Assembly: GCA_016185125.1 (NCBI GenBank) | Contig: JACPOC010000041.1 | Span: 1-64,000, forward strand | Direction of reading: 5' to 3' | Source: Bacteroidota bacterium | Lineage (GTDB): Bacteria > Bacteroidota > Bacteroidia > B-17B0 > Aurantibacillaceae | DNA: 64,000 nucleotides | Part shown: positions 49,857 through 60,925 of the stretch, in pieces | How the letters are laid out: the number at the start of each line of letters is the position of its first letter | How positions within the stretch are numbered: position 1 is the first letter of the stretch | Notes under the pieces: generated by a model | What the model was told of the DNA's origin: nothing | Seen by the model: only the letters and a program-made list of their open reading frames with translations | The model's database searches: none | Program-made: the position numbers and the translations under genes

Positions 49857-51956
49857 TTAATTAATTACAGGCAACAAGCCATAATTTTTGCCATACTCCA
49901 GCATTTGCTTCACAAAGTTTTTTGGATATTCTATTTTAACGTCAATAATATTATCCCCTTCCTTTACGGCAATAAGTTTTGGTTGTATAAATCCCTGGTA
50001 AGGAGACATTTTGAGGGAAGCATAACGTTCCATTATTTCTTTATGTAATTCTTTATCAACCTTCACTCCGTAATTTTCAATCAAGGCTTGTCCGCCTTTG
50101 TAATCTCCCTGCGATTTTACACGTTGAATTTCTCTTAAAAGATCACCGAAAAGAACGCGTAATTTATCGTAATCGTTAATTACAAAATAGGTTTTCCCAT
50201 TCTCTTTTTTCTTTTCGATGACGTTGTCTTTTTTTCCTTTTTCGTAAGCCCACGCCGATACCATTAAGCGGTTGCGCATGTGTGCTTCTTCAATATCTTT
50301 TCCGGGTTTAATGCGTGACAGTTGAATCAATAAACCCTTTGTAATGTATTCATCATAGGCGGCTTTACCATAATCAAGCGAAGGCATTACGCCCAATTCA
50401 ATTAATTTTTTATCCATTAAATAATATAAAGCCACTAAGTCAGCGCGACCTTCCTCTAATGCGTTCGCGTAATTTTTTAATGTTTCGCTTGAAGCAGCAA
50501 CACCCGGCTCGGCTTGCCCGCTTGCATGGCCAATAACTTCGTGCATATCTGTATGAAGTTTATCTGCCAACGAAGCACACTCGCTTACGCGTTTTTTTAT
50601 TTCATTGTTATAATAAAATTCATTGGTTACGCTTTCACCGGAGGCTTGCTCATAGGCTTCAACAATGTTGCCTAAATTAACCGATTTGCTTCCATGAACT
50701 TCTCTTATCCATTCGTTATTCGGCAAATTAATTCCTATGGGCGTGCTTGGCGAAGAATCACCGCTTTCTATAACAGCGTTAATTACCTTGGCTGAAATTC
50801 CTTTCACACTTTTCTTTTTATGCTGAGGTAAAATCGAGGAATTATCTTCAAACCATTGAGCCTGTGCGCCAATTGCCGCAATACGTTTGCTGGCTTCAAA
50901 ATCTTTTACCGAAACAACAGATTCAAACGAACCTTTTTTGCCTAATGGATCTTGGTAAACTTCAATAAAGCCATTCACAACATCTACCGAACTCTCTGTA
51001 TCTTTTACCCATGCAATATTATATTCGTCAAAATCTTTTAGCTCGCCGCTTTTATAAAACTTTACTAATTTTTCAAGCGCTTCTTTTTGGTTGTCATTTT
51101 CGGCAACTGTAATTGCTTTTTCAAGCCAGTAAACTATTTTTTCAATTGATTGCGTGTACATCCCGCCAACCATCCATTTTTTCTCCACTAACTTGCCATT
51201 CTCTTTTACAACTTTACTGTTAAGGCCGTAACTTGGATTTTGTTTGTTGTTCCTGTCTATTTGCGCGGCATAAAAATCACTCACTTCTTTTTGAGTTACG
51301 CCTTCGTAAAAATTAACAGCTGAGGCTTTTACAAGATCGCTCTTTGGGTCAAGACTAACTTTTTTGGAAGCAAGTGAGGGATCGAAAATTATTTTTGTTA
51401 TAAAAGAACTGAATTGTTTTTTATTTTGTGTAGTGTTTAAAGGAAGAAGCGTTGAATCTGTTTTAGCAATAAGATCTTCAAAAAATTCCGGCTTGCACTC
51501 CGGTGTAAATTTATCCATACTGTAATGATGATGAATGCCATTGCTGAACCACACGCGTTTGGCATAAACTAAAAATTTCCGATATTCATCCTCGCCCGGA
51601 TTTCCTTTATAATTGTTCACAAGCGCTTCTAAGGTTTTACGAACAGTAAGATTATACTTATAATTTTGATCATACACAATATCACGTCCGCACAGCGCGG
51701 CTTCGTGCAGATAATACAACAATGTTTTTATTTGTAAAGGCATTTTATTAAAATCCTTAACATGATAACGTAAAACTCTCAGGTCAGAAAATTGTTCTGA
51801 AACGTATTCGAAATTATCTTCGCTTAATACAGTACTGTCTGTTTTAAGGGTTTCTTGTGTGCGAACAATAGGTTTATCTGCTAATTCATTATTAGAGCTG
51901 GTGCACGAAGCCATTATTGCTCCAAGGATTAAGGTTTTGATGTACGTATTTTTCAT
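49857..51956 (-). CDS. Dipeptidyl peptidase III-like M49 metallopeptidase
   Basis: HEVIGHASGQ (HExxGH) and EEGRADLVALY; lipobox MASC. Confidence 0.85.
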   Translation of the reverse strand: MKNTYIKTLILGAIMASCTSSNNELADKPIVRTQETLKTDSTVLSEDNFEYVSEQFSDLRVLRYHVKDFNKMPLQIKTLLYYLHEAALCGRDIVYDQNYKYNLTVRKTLEALVNNYKGNPGEDEYRKFLVYAKRVWFSNGIHHHYSMDKFTPECKPEFFEDLIAKTDSTLLPLNTTQNKKQFSSFITKIIFDPSLASKKVSLDPKSDLVKASAVNFYEGVTQKEVSDFYAAQIDRNNKQNPSYGLNSKVVKENGKLVEKKWMVGGMYTQSIEKIVYWLEKAITVAENDNQKEALEKLVKFYKSGELKDFDEYNIAWVKDTESSVDVVNGFIEVYQDPLGKKGSFESVVSVKDFEASKRIAAIGAQAQWFEDNSSILPQHKKKSVKGISAKVINAVIESGDSSPSTPIGINLPNNEWIREVHGSKSVNLGNIVEAYEQASGESVTNEFYYNNEIKKRVSECASLADKLHTDMHEVIGHASGQAEPGVAASSETLKNYANALEEGRADLVALYYLMDKKLIELGVMPSLDYGKAAYDEYITKGLLIQLSRIKPGKDIEEAHMRNRLMVSAWAYEKGKKDNVIEKKKENGKTYFVINDYDKLRVLFGDLLREIQRVKSQGDYKGGQALIENYGVKVDKELHKEIMERYASLKMSPYQGFIQPKLIAVKEGDNIIDVKIEYPKNFVKQMLEYGKNYGLLPVIN

Positions 51957-52022
51957 ATAATTTATAAACGCAAGGTTAAGTAAAATTTAAAGTTTTTGCA
52001 ACAGTGGTAAAAAGGAGAATTA

Positions 52023-53261
52023 TTAATAACCAATAATCTCTTTAGGATAACAGATAAAATATTTTGTAACTGTTTGACTTAAACTTTGAATGTTTAATTG
52101 ATCGCTTGCCTGGGCAACATCCATCAGTTTGCCATTATTCATCTGCATATTAATATTAAAACTGTTAGCATTATACGCACTGTTGTTAACTGAATCTGTG
52201 AGTACAAAATAAGAAGCCTCTTGTTTATTTACCCCATAGTAGTTACAAGCTTTTTGAATCAATTTATTTTTATAAGATGCGGATATAGGTGCATTTTGCA
52301 ACTCTATTTTAAATAATTTTCTCTCAATTAAATTTGTGCAAAGTGTGCTTAGTATTTTATCTTGGTGGTTAGTCCACACTTTTATAGATGTCATTACATC
52401 ATTATCATCCAGTTTCGAAAAGTTTTCAATCAGGTTGTTGTCCTTTTCAAAGTCTGCTTTTGTGAAATTATTTTTCAGAAACAAATTAAAAACAGGTGTG
52501 GCAAATAGTTCAGCGCCATTTGCCGATAACTCTTTAGCTCGTTTTAAAATGTTTACCAAAAGCGTTTCGGCGCTTAGCACGGTTTTATGTAAATAAACTT
52601 GCCAATACATTAAGCGGCGGGCAATTAAAAACTTTTCAATGCTGTAAATTGCTTTTTGTTCAATTACCAATTCGTTTTTAACCACGTTAAGCATTTTAAT
52701 AATACGGTCGCTGCTAACAACGCCTTCGCTAACGCCGGTAAAAAAACTGTCGCGCTTCAGGTAATCCAAGCGGTCAACATCCAATTGCGAACTTACCAAT
52801 TGATGTAAAAAATGTTTTTTATGCTTATTGTTGAAGATTTTAAGAGCAAGGGTTAGTTTGCCGTTAAATTCCTTATTCAAGGCATTCATTAAAAAAGTAC
52901 TGATGGTTTCGTGACTGATTCCTTTAACAATACTGTGTTCCAAGGCGTGCGAAAAAGGTCCGTGGCCTATATCATGAAGTAAAATGGCAATCAATGCGCC
53001 TTGCTCTTCTTCCTCAGTTATTTTAATATCTTTTTGCTTAAGGGTTAAAATAGCTTCCTGCATAAGGTGCATTGCCCCAATGGCATGATGAAAACGGGTA
53101 TGTAATGCCCCCGGATACACCAAATTGGTCAGGCCTAATTGTTTAATCCTTCTTAATCGTTGAAAGTAGGGATGATTGATAAGGTCGTAAATGATATCGT
53201 TTGGAAGGGTAACAAAACCGTAAATAGGGTCGTTAAGTATCTTGCGTTTGTTGTAAGCCAT
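52023..53261 (-). CDS. HD-domain phosphohydrolase
   Basis: RLRRIKQLGLTNLVYPGALHTRFHHAIGAMHL, LLHDIGHGPFSHALEH, DVDRLDYLKRD. Confidence 0.9.
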   Translation of the reverse strand: MAYNKRKILNDPIYGFVTLPNDIIYDLINHPYFQRLRRIKQLGLTNLVYPGALHTRFHHAIGAMHLMQEAILTLKQKDIKITEEEEQGALIAILLHDIGHGPFSHALEHSIVKGISHETISTFLMNALNKEFNGKLTLALKIFNNKHKKHFLHQLVSSQLDVDRLDYLKRDSFFTGVSEGVVSSDRIIKMLNVVKNELVIEQKAIYSIEKFLIARRLMYWQVYLHKTVLSAETLLVNILKRAKELSANGAELFATPVFNLFLKNNFTKADFEKDNNLIENFSKLDDNDVMTSIKVWTNHQDKILSTLCTNLIERKLFKIELQNAPISASYKNKLIQKACNYYGVNKQEASYFVLTDSVNNSAYNANSFNINMQMNNGKLMDVAQASDQLNIQSLSQTVTKYFICYPKEIIGY

Positions 53262-53333
53262 TTAAAAATAAAAAATTCGTTAAATAAGATAAGAAACATA
53301 AATTTAATACGTTATTTGTAAATAAACCACATT

Positions 53334-54893
53334 ATGGACAAAATAAAAATTCTTTGGGCTGACGATGAAATTGATATGCTTAAACCACATATTTTATTTT
53401 TAAATGATAAAGGCTATGAAGTTATAACAGCGCATAGCGGCGACGAGGCCTTGGATATTATAAAGGAAGATAAAAACATAAGCGCTGTTTTATTGGATGA
53501 AAACATGCCCGGTATTACCGGATTGGAAACTTTAATAAAGATAAAGCAGGTGAATGGAGATATTCCGGTTATTATGATAACCAAAAGTGAAGAAGAAGCC
53601 ATTATGGAAGATGCCATTGGCGGTAAAATTGCCGATTATTTGATAAAGCCGGTTAATCCAAATCAAATTCTTTTATCACTTAAAAAAACATTGGATAATA
53701 AACGTTTGGTGAGTGAAAAAACAAATACAGAGTATCGTAAAGAATTTGGTAATATCGGCATGCAGATTAACGAAAAACTTTCTTGGCAAGACTGGATGGA
53801 TCTGTATAAAAAAATTGTTTATTGGGAACTTGAAATGGATAAACTTCAGGACCAAAGCATGCTGGAAGTTTTAAAGATGCAAAAGGCCGATGCCAATGCT
53901 CAGTTTTTTAAATTTATTGAAAAGAATTACGTAAGCTGGTTGGGGCCTAAAGCAGTTAATCCTCCCACGATGAGCCATACGCTTATTAAAAATAAATTTA
54001 TTAGTGAAGTTAATAAGCCGGAGCCTGTATTTTTTATTTTAATTGATAATCTTCGTTACGATCAATGGAAAATTATTCAGCCTATTTTACAGAATTATTA
54101 TAAGGTAGAGAGTGAAGAAACTTACTACGGTATTTTACCAACAGCTACGCAATACGCGCGCAACGCTATTTTTAGCGGAATGCTTCCAACAGAAATGGAA
54201 AAAATGTTTCCGGATATGTGGCTTAACGATGAGGATGAGGGCGGAAAGAATTTACACGAAGAAGCATTTATGCAAGCTCAGCTAAAACGTATTTTGCAAA
54301 AGGAAGTTAAAATGAGTTACACCAAGATTACGAACCATGCAGCCGGAAAAAAACTGGCCGATAATCTTCATCATCTGTTGCAGAATAAATTAAATGTAAT
54401 TGTTTATAATTTTGTGGATATGCTCAGCCATGCCCGAACGGAAATGGAAGTGATTCGTGAATTGGCCGAAAACGAATCGGCTTACCGGAGCATTACATTA
54501 AGCTGGTTCGAGCATTCGCCTTTACTCGATATCATCAGGCAATTAGCCGATAAAAAAATAAAAATTGTTATCACTACCGATCATGGAACCGTTCATGTAA
54601 AAGAGCCAACAAAAATTTTGGGAGATAAGAATGTAAATAGCAACCTTCGTTACAAGCAAGGCAAGGCGCTCGATTATAATGCCAAAGAAGTATTTGAAAT
54701 TAAAAATCCGGCCGATGCGTTTTTACCAAAGCTGCACCCCAGTTCGCGATTTGTGTTTGCAAGGGAAGATCGTTTTTTTGCTTACCCAAACAACTTTAAT
54801 CATTACGTAAATTATTATAAGAACACCTTTCAGCATGGGGGCGTAAGTTTAGAGGAAATCATCATTCCTTACATTACTTTAACCGCTAAATAA
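53334..54893 (+). CDS. porX: PorX (response regulator with PglZ domain), T9SS regulator
   Basis: Receiver domain ILWADDEIDML...LLDENMPG plus PglZ-like C-terminus (LIDNLRYDQW, TTDHGT). Confidence 0.92.
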   Translation: MDKIKILWADDEIDMLKPHILFLNDKGYEVITAHSGDEALDIIKEDKNISAVLLDENMPGITGLETLIKIKQVNGDIPVIMITKSEEEAIMEDAIGGKIADYLIKPVNPNQILLSLKKTLDNKRLVSEKTNTEYRKEFGNIGMQINEKLSWQDWMDLYKKIVYWELEMDKLQDQSMLEVLKMQKADANAQFFKFIEKNYVSWLGPKAVNPPTMSHTLIKNKFISEVNKPEPVFFILIDNLRYDQWKIIQPILQNYYKVESEETYYGILPTATQYARNAIFSGMLPTEMEKMFPDMWLNDEDEGGKNLHEEAFMQAQLKRILQKEVKMSYTKITNHAAGKKLADNLHHLLQNKLNVIVYNFVDMLSHARTEMEVIRELAENESAYRSITLSWFEHSPLLDIIRQLADKKIKIVITTDHGTVHVKEPTKILGDKNVNSNLRYKQGKALDYNAKEVFEIKNPADAFLPKLHPSSRFVFAREDRFFAYPNNFNHYVNYYKNTFQHGGVSLEEIIIPYITLTAK

Positions 54894-54914
54894 GTTGTTT
54901 AGTTTTTTTAGATA

Positions 54915-55334
54915 ATGATTGAATTACTTACAAATTATAAATTTACTTTAGATACCATTGAGCAAGCAGCGGCCAAGGTTATTTCGTTAAACCAACATTT
55001 AAAAGTGTTTTTGATGGATGGGCAAATGGGCGCGGGAAAAACAACGCTCATTAAAGAAATTTGTAAAACATTAGGAAGCACCGATAACTTTAGCAGTCCT
55101 ACTTTTTCTATTATAAATGAATATAATTATCCTAACGGTAAAATTTTTCATTTTGATCTTTACCGCATAAAAAACATGGCAGAGTTAATGGATTTAGGCT
55201 TTGATGAATACGTTTATTCGGGCCAGTACTGCTTTATTGAATGGCCGGAGCTTGCGGAAGAATTTTTAAAAGAGGGATTTGTGAAGATTAAGTTGGTAAC
55301 TAAAGGAAATATTCGTTATCTTAGTGCTACATAG
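54915..55334 (+). CDS. tsaE: tRNA threonylcarbamoyladenosine biosynthesis ATPase
   Basis: DGQMGAGKTTLIKEIC, SSPTFSIINEY, HFDLYRI, FIEWPE. Confidence 0.94.
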   Translation: MIELLTNYKFTLDTIEQAAAKVISLNQHLKVFLMDGQMGAGKTTLIKEICKTLGSTDNFSSPTFSIINEYNYPNGKIFHFDLYRIKNMAELMDLGFDEYVYSGQYCFIEWPELAEEFLKEGFVKIKLVTKGNIRYLSAT

Positions 55335-55367
55335 TTGTAAACTCAACTTACCCTACCTAACCCCCGT

Positions 55368-56213
55368 ATGCCAAAACCTAACCCCCTTATGCCAAAATTT
55401 ATTTTGATGCTATGTTTACTCACCGGCCATGCTATGTGCTTTGCTCAAAGGCCCGACAGTTTAAAAAAGAAAAAACACAGAATGTATTTTTCTTGGGGCT
55501 ACACCCGTGCTGCATACAGTAAAAGTACTATTCGCTTTAAAGATCTTTCAGGAAATTACCACGAGGCTACAGGTCTAAGCAATTATTACGATTTTACAAT
55601 TTATGACGCCAAAGCTAAAGACCGGCCCGATTTTGATAAGCTGGGCGATGTAATTAATATTACAATACCACAGTTTGTTTTTAGAATAGGTTATGCTTTA
55701 AACAATAAGTGGGATATTGAGCTTAACTACGATCATACAAAATATGTAGTAACTGATTACCAGAAGGTGAAAATTAAAGGACAGATTAACGGTAAAACCA
55801 TTGACGGAGATACCATTTTAAATCCACAAACTTTTCTTCATCTTGAACATACCGACGGAGCAAACTTTTGGATGATTAACGCTGTTAGAAAATGCGTTAT
55901 ATATAATCCCTCTAAAAACTTTAAATTATCATACGTTTTAAAACCGGGCGCAGGTGTTGTAATTCCGCGAACCGATGTTACCTTATTTGGCGAACGTTTA
56001 AATAACAATTGGCATATTGCAGGTTGGATAGCCGGGGTAGAAAACGGACTTAGGCTTGAGTTTTATAAACACGGCTTTTTTGAATTTACAGGCAAAGGCA
56101 CCTATGCCAATTACATGCAGGTTTTAGTTTTAGGTAAAGACAATGGCAAAGCCAGTCATAGTTTTTTTACCGGGCAGTTAACCGCAACTCTTGGGTTAAA
56201 GTTTGGAGATTAA
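55368..56213 (+). CDS. Outer-membrane beta-barrel-like protein
   Basis: Signal peptide and alternating aromatic beta-strand pattern; start could also be the Met codon at 55389. Confidence 0.55.
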   Translation: MPKPNPLMPKFILMLCLLTGHAMCFAQRPDSLKKKKHRMYFSWGYTRAAYSKSTIRFKDLSGNYHEATGLSNYYDFTIYDAKAKDRPDFDKLGDVINITIPQFVFRIGYALNNKWDIELNYDHTKYVVTDYQKVKIKGQINGKTIDGDTILNPQTFLHLEHTDGANFWMINAVRKCVIYNPSKNFKLSYVLKPGAGVVIPRTDVTLFGERLNNNWHIAGWIAGVENGLRLEFYKHGFFEFTGKGTYANYMQVLVLGKDNGKASHSFFTGQLTATLGLKFGD

Positions 56214-56601
56214 GTGGTTAATGAACTATAACCCTTCGATTCAACCAAATTCAGGTAAGATTTTATAAAAAAATTACCACCTCACTTTTTTACTAAAGCC
56301 AATATTATAAATCAAGGCATTACCTCCTTTTAGGCTTCGACTCCGTTTTAGTTATCCCTTTAGCGCCTGCAAGTAGTGGTTTTTGTGCCAGCGGAAACAA
56401 CCTTAATAATTCCTTAACACTTACGTAATCTTTAGAAGTTTTATATAGAACTATATTTCGCCGAAACAAAATGCTAATATATATGCGAAATTTAGATATG
56501 CACTTAATGTTTTATTGTTCAAAACAGCATTGTTTTTTTTTCAAAAGAGCGGCATTCTACACTTCTTAAACGACAAATAAATTTTATAAATAAATCAAAG
56601 T

Positions 56602-59600
56602 ATGAAAAAAACCAAACAATTAATCCTTGCTACCCTATTTCTTTTTGCTCCGTTTATTAAAATTGAAGCCCAAATTACAAGTTCAGGTTTAACTGGAAAA
56701 GTAGCTGATGCTAAAGGTGAATTTTTACCCGGCGTTGTGGTGTTGGTAACTCATAATCCAACAGGAACTAAATACCCTACAATGACTGATCTAAATGGCG
56801 TTTATCACTTGGTAAATTTAATTCCGGGAGGCCCTTATACTATTAAGGCAACTTATATTGGTCAAAAAGATCAGGTTAAGGAAGGGGTTAATTTGGTATT
56901 AGGTGAAAATTTAAAGGTAAATATTATAATGCAAGAAAATACACAGGATTTGGCTGAAGTTGAAGTTGTGACGAATACAGATGACAATAAAAAAGGAACA
57001 GGATCTAAAATTACAAAAGAACAAATACAGCAATTACCAACCTTATCAAGAAGTATAACTGATTTTACAAAACTGACACCTCAAAGTTCAAACAACTCAT
57101 TTGCCGGAACAAATTTCAGGTATAATAATATTACCGTTGACGGTGCTGTTAACAACGATGCTATTGGCTTTAGTCCTTCTCTCGGTGGTGTAAGCGGAAC
57201 TTCCAATATGCCAGGTAGCAGTACGCGTACTAATCCAATTAGTTTAGATGCAATTGAAACAATGGCTGTAAGTATTGCTCCTTATGATGTTAAGCTCGGT
57301 AACTTTACTGGCGGTAGCATTAATGCGGTGACAAGAAGAGGAACTAATGATGTAAGTGCATCTGTATATTCTTTCGGTAGAGGGGCAGCGATAACAGGGA
57401 AAGATAATGCCGGTGATAAATCTGCTATGCCATCATCCTATTATGATTATCAAACAGGAATACGTGTGGGTTTACCAATTATTAAAGATAAATTGTTCTT
57501 TTTTACAAATATTGAAAAAACAGATAGAGTGGAACCTCAATTTTATGAGGCAGGGCAGAACGGCACGTTCATGACAACGGCAATTGCACAACAAATTACA
57601 GATAGTTTAAAAAGTTCTACTTTTATGCCTAAAAGTCAATATAACCCTTCGGGAACTTATGATCCCGGTGCGTATGATAAATATTCAATCTATTCTCGAA
57701 GTACTAAATTCTTTAGTAGAGTAGATTGGAATATTAACAACAAAAATCAATTAAGTATTCGGAATAATTATGTTACGTCTTCCTCTACTAACCTAGAACA
57801 AAATGCTACACAGTTTCAGTTTGGTAATTATGATTTTACACAAAACAACGTTAATAATAGTACTGTGTTGGAATTAAAAAGTCAGATCAATAATAAAATG
57901 GCCAATAGTTTCATTTTAGGTTATACGAATATTCATGATTATAGAACCCCACAGGGATCTCAAATGTTTCCTCAAATACAAATTAATAACGTAAATGGCG
58001 GCGGAGTTGTTTTGCTTGGAACAAACAGAGAGGCGGCAATTTTTAACATGAAACAAAAAACTTTTGAAATTACCAATAATTTAACTTGGTTTAAGGGTAA
58101 GCATACAATTACGGCGGGCACTCATAATGAAATCTACAGCATAGATTATGGTTTTATTAATTCATGGAACGGGCGAATGGATTATAATAATTTAAATGAT
58201 TTTTTTGCTAACAAACCTTCCAGAATAAGGGCTATATATAATCTTGGAGATAATTCACAATCCTATAACAATAATAACCCGGTAGCAAAATTTAATGTTT
58301 ATTTGTTAAGCGCATATCTTCAAGATGAGTTTGCCGCTACTGAAAATTTTAAAATTACAGCTGGGCTAAGAGTTGATTATACCGGTTTAAATAAAACGCC
58401 TAATACCACCCCTTCAATCAACTCTACAGATGCCGGAAATAATTATGGCAATAGTTTTACTTACACTAAATTTAAAGATGTAAATAACAAATTTTTAACG
58501 CAACCGGTTATTTCGCCGCGCTTAGGTTTCACTTGGGATGTTATGAAAAACAAAAAACTTATTGTGCGTGGGGGGAGTGGTGTTTTTTCTGGACGAATTC
58601 CTTTTGCTTGGTTTGGCTATGCTTACTACAACAATGGTGTTAATTTTGGCGCGTTTGATTATAAACCAGGAACTCCATCAGTAAAAAATATACCAACAGA
58701 TCCAACACAATTTGCTGCTTATAACACAAACGTACTATCTCAACCAAACCGTGTTGAAGTGGATTTGATTGATAATAACTTTAAAATGCCTAGAGTGTGG
58801 AGAAGTAATTTGGCTACTGATATTATCATACCCGGCGGTGTTAAGTTAACACTTGAAGGTATTTTTACAAAAAGCATATACGATGTTCAATTTAAGCAAA
58901 TTAACCTGAAAGATTCAACAACATATAGACCAATAGATGTAAATCAACAACAACCTGTTTATTTAAGCGGGGGGTCAACCGGTAACAGAGTCAATTCAAG
59001 TTACTCAGCAGTTTATATGATGACAAATACAAACAAAGGATATCGTTATCAATTAACAGCTCAATTATCTAAAGAATTTAAAATGGGTTTAAACATAATG
59101 GCCGCTTATACTTATGGGCAATCTTATGACATTGCTAATGGTATTCGTAATTCATACGAAAGTAACTGGCAAGTAAACCAAGCTTTAAATCCAAACAATC
59201 CGGGTTTAGCATTCTCAAACTTTGATATTAGACATAGAATTATTTCAACTCTTGGATATAAAAAGAGTTGGAATAAAATGTTAACATCCTACATCTCTTT
59301 TGTGTTTTCAGCTCAATCAGGTTCGCCATATACATGGGTTTTAAACAGCAATAACGTAACAAAAAGTGGCACTCAAGTAGATCTTGCGTATGTTCCCGCT
59401 TCACAATCAGAAGTTAACCTTGTTCAGTTTACAGATGCAGGTGGGGTTGTTCATACTCCGCAGCAACAATGGAATGAGCTTGATGCATATATTAGTAGTG
59501 ACAAATATTTGAATTCTCGTCGCGGAAAATTTACAGAAAGAAATGCAGGACGCACTCCATGGAATAATTTATTAGATATACGTTTTATGCAGGATGTAAA

Positions 59601-59871
59601 TTTTTATACTAAAAATAATAAAAAGCATACTTTGCAAATAACTTTTGATATTACTAATTTAACTAACCTTATTGATCCTGCTGCCGGTAGAGTGTATTTT
59701 GTTCCTAATACAATTAATCAATCTGCATCATTTGGTTTAACTCCTTTATCTTCACTAGGTGCCAATGGTAACCCAAATTATAATTATACAACACCTACTA
59801 CACAACCATATACTGTTGATAAATTAAACTCTCGTTGGCAAGGGCAATTAGGAGTTAGATATAGTTTTTAA
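56602..59871 (+). CDS. Oar-like TonB-dependent receptor with carboxypeptidase-regulatory-like N-terminal domain
   Basis: GLTGKVADAKGEFLPGVVV, plug domain, GGSINAVTRRGTND, C-terminal WQGQLGVRYSF. Confidence 0.9.
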   Translation: MKKTKQLILATLFLFAPFIKIEAQITSSGLTGKVADAKGEFLPGVVVLVTHNPTGTKYPTMTDLNGVYHLVNLIPGGPYTIKATYIGQKDQVKEGVNLVLGENLKVNIIMQENTQDLAEVEVVTNTDDNKKGTGSKITKEQIQQLPTLSRSITDFTKLTPQSSNNSFAGTNFRYNNITVDGAVNNDAIGFSPSLGGVSGTSNMPGSSTRTNPISLDAIETMAVSIAPYDVKLGNFTGGSINAVTRRGTNDVSASVYSFGRGAAITGKDNAGDKSAMPSSYYDYQTGIRVGLPIIKDKLFFFTNIEKTDRVEPQFYEAGQNGTFMTTAIAQQITDSLKSSTFMPKSQYNPSGTYDPGAYDKYSIYSRSTKFFSRVDWNINNKNQLSIRNNYVTSSSTNLEQNATQFQFGNYDFTQNNVNNSTVLELKSQINNKMANSFILGYTNIHDYRTPQGSQMFPQIQINNVNGGGVVLLGTNREAAIFNMKQKTFEITNNLTWFKGKHTITAGTHNEIYSIDYGFINSWNGRMDYNNLNDFFANKPSRIRAIYNLGDNSQSYNNNNPVAKFNVYLLSAYLQDEFAATENFKITAGLRVDYTGLNKTPNTTPSINSTDAGNNYGNSFTYTKFKDVNNKFLTQPVISPRLGFTWDVMKNKKLIVRGGSGVFSGRIPFAWFGYAYYNNGVNFGAFDYKPGTPSVKNIPTDPTQFAAYNTNVLSQPNRVEVDLIDNNFKMPRVWRSNLATDIIIPGGVKLTLEGIFTKSIYDVQFKQINLKDSTTYRPIDVNQQQPVYLSGGSTGNRVNSSYSAVYMMTNTNKGYRYQLTAQLSKEFKMGLNIMAAYTYGQSYDIANGIRNSYESNWQVNQALNPNNPGLAFSNFDIRHRIISTLGYKKSWNKMLTSYISFVFSAQSGSPYTWVLNSNNVTKSGTQVDLAYVPASQSEVNLVQFTDAGGVVHTPQQQWNELDAYISSDKYLNSRRGKFTERNAGRTPWNNLLDIRFMQDVNFYTKNNKKHTLQITFDITNLTNLIDPAAGRVYFVPNTINQSASFGLTPLSSLGANGNPNYNYTTPTTQPYTVDKLNSRWQGQLGVRYSF

Positions 59872-60031
59872 CTCGATTTTTGTTTGATGCCTTCTGCCCG
59901 TTAAGTTTTATTAAAGCAATTGATTTCTCTTAGCGGGCATTTTTACCAAATATATGTGTGTATATACTTTTAGAAGTACTTCAGCCAACAGATATAGTCT
60001 TGCTTGAGATTGGGGCGCAAACTGCGGTGTG

Positions 60032-60835
60032 TTAATAAACAAAAATATCTACACAAACAAAAGCGCTAAAAATAACACTGGCAATACCGTTAGCCCTCAT
60101 AAATGCCATGTTAACTTTACTTAAGTCGTTTGGCTTTACAATGCTGTGCTGATAATACAGTAAACCAATAAATAAACCGGCGCCTGTTAAATAAAGCCAG
60201 TTAAAATTTCCTATAAAAAAAGCGGCAATTACAAAGCCGGCAGAAAATAAATGCAAAACTTCCGAAAAACGGAGCGCGCCCTTTGTACCCAAAAGTACGG
60301 GGATTGATTTTAAGTTATTTCGTCTGTCAAATTCTTCATCCTGAAGCGCGTAAATTATATCAAAGCCGCTAACCCAAAACAAAACCACGCAACCAAACAG
60401 AACCGGCAGTAAAGCAAATTGTTCGGTTAATGCAATATAAGCGCCAACCGGAGCAAGTGCTAAACCTAAGCCTAAAATTAAATGGCACAAAGGCGTAAAC
60501 CGTTTAGTATAACTATAGCCAAGAACTACCAATAAAGCTACAGGCGATAAGTAAAAGCAGAGCGAGTTAATCATGTAAGAACAAACCATAAAACCAACAC
60601 TGCAAATAATGGTAAACATGGCGGCTGAAACTGAACTGATTTGCCCGGATGGAATTTCTCTGATGGCTGTTCTGGGATTTTTAGCGTCAAACGATCTGTC
60701 GATATAACGGTTAAAGGCCATGGCAGCGCTTCGGGCAAAAACCATACATAAAAGTACCATAGCAAATTTAAAAAAATTAAATGGGGCACAATTGGCGCGC
60801 AGGGCAAGGCAATATCCAATAACCGCAAAGGGCAA
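60032..60835 (-). CDS. UbiA-family prenyltransferase (4-hydroxybenzoate polyprenyltransferase-like)
   Basis: RSAAMAFNRYIDRSFDAKNPRTA, DEEFDRRNNLKSIPVLLG; reading frame appears open upstream of 60835 so the start is uncertain. Confidence 0.88.
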   Translation of the reverse strand: MPFAVIGYCLALRANCAPFNFFKFAMVLLCMVFARSAAMAFNRYIDRSFDAKNPRTAIREIPSGQISSVSAAMFTIICSVGFMVCSYMINSLCFYLSPVALLVVLGYSYTKRFTPLCHLILGLGLALAPVGAYIALTEQFALLPVLFGCVVLFWVSGFDIIYALQDEEFDRRNNLKSIPVLLGTKGALRFSEVLHLFSAGFVIAAFFIGNFNWLYLTGAGLFIGLLYYQHSIVKPNDLSKVNMAFMRANGIASVIFSAFVCVDIFVY

Positions 60836-60925
60836 TGCAAAAATAGTGTGACTGAATTTTACGAGTGATAAATATTTTTGAAGTGTATTGATACTTTGAA
60901 GCTTTAAAGATAGGAATGATATTTT

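Noticed and set aside
52023-53261. HD-domain defence effector
   Set aside because: Looks like the common chromosomal HD phosphohydrolase family; neighbours are housekeeping genes
53334-54893. BREX/defence PglZ protein
   Set aside because: PglZ-like domain is fused to a receiver domain, which is the PorX architecture; no BREX neighbours
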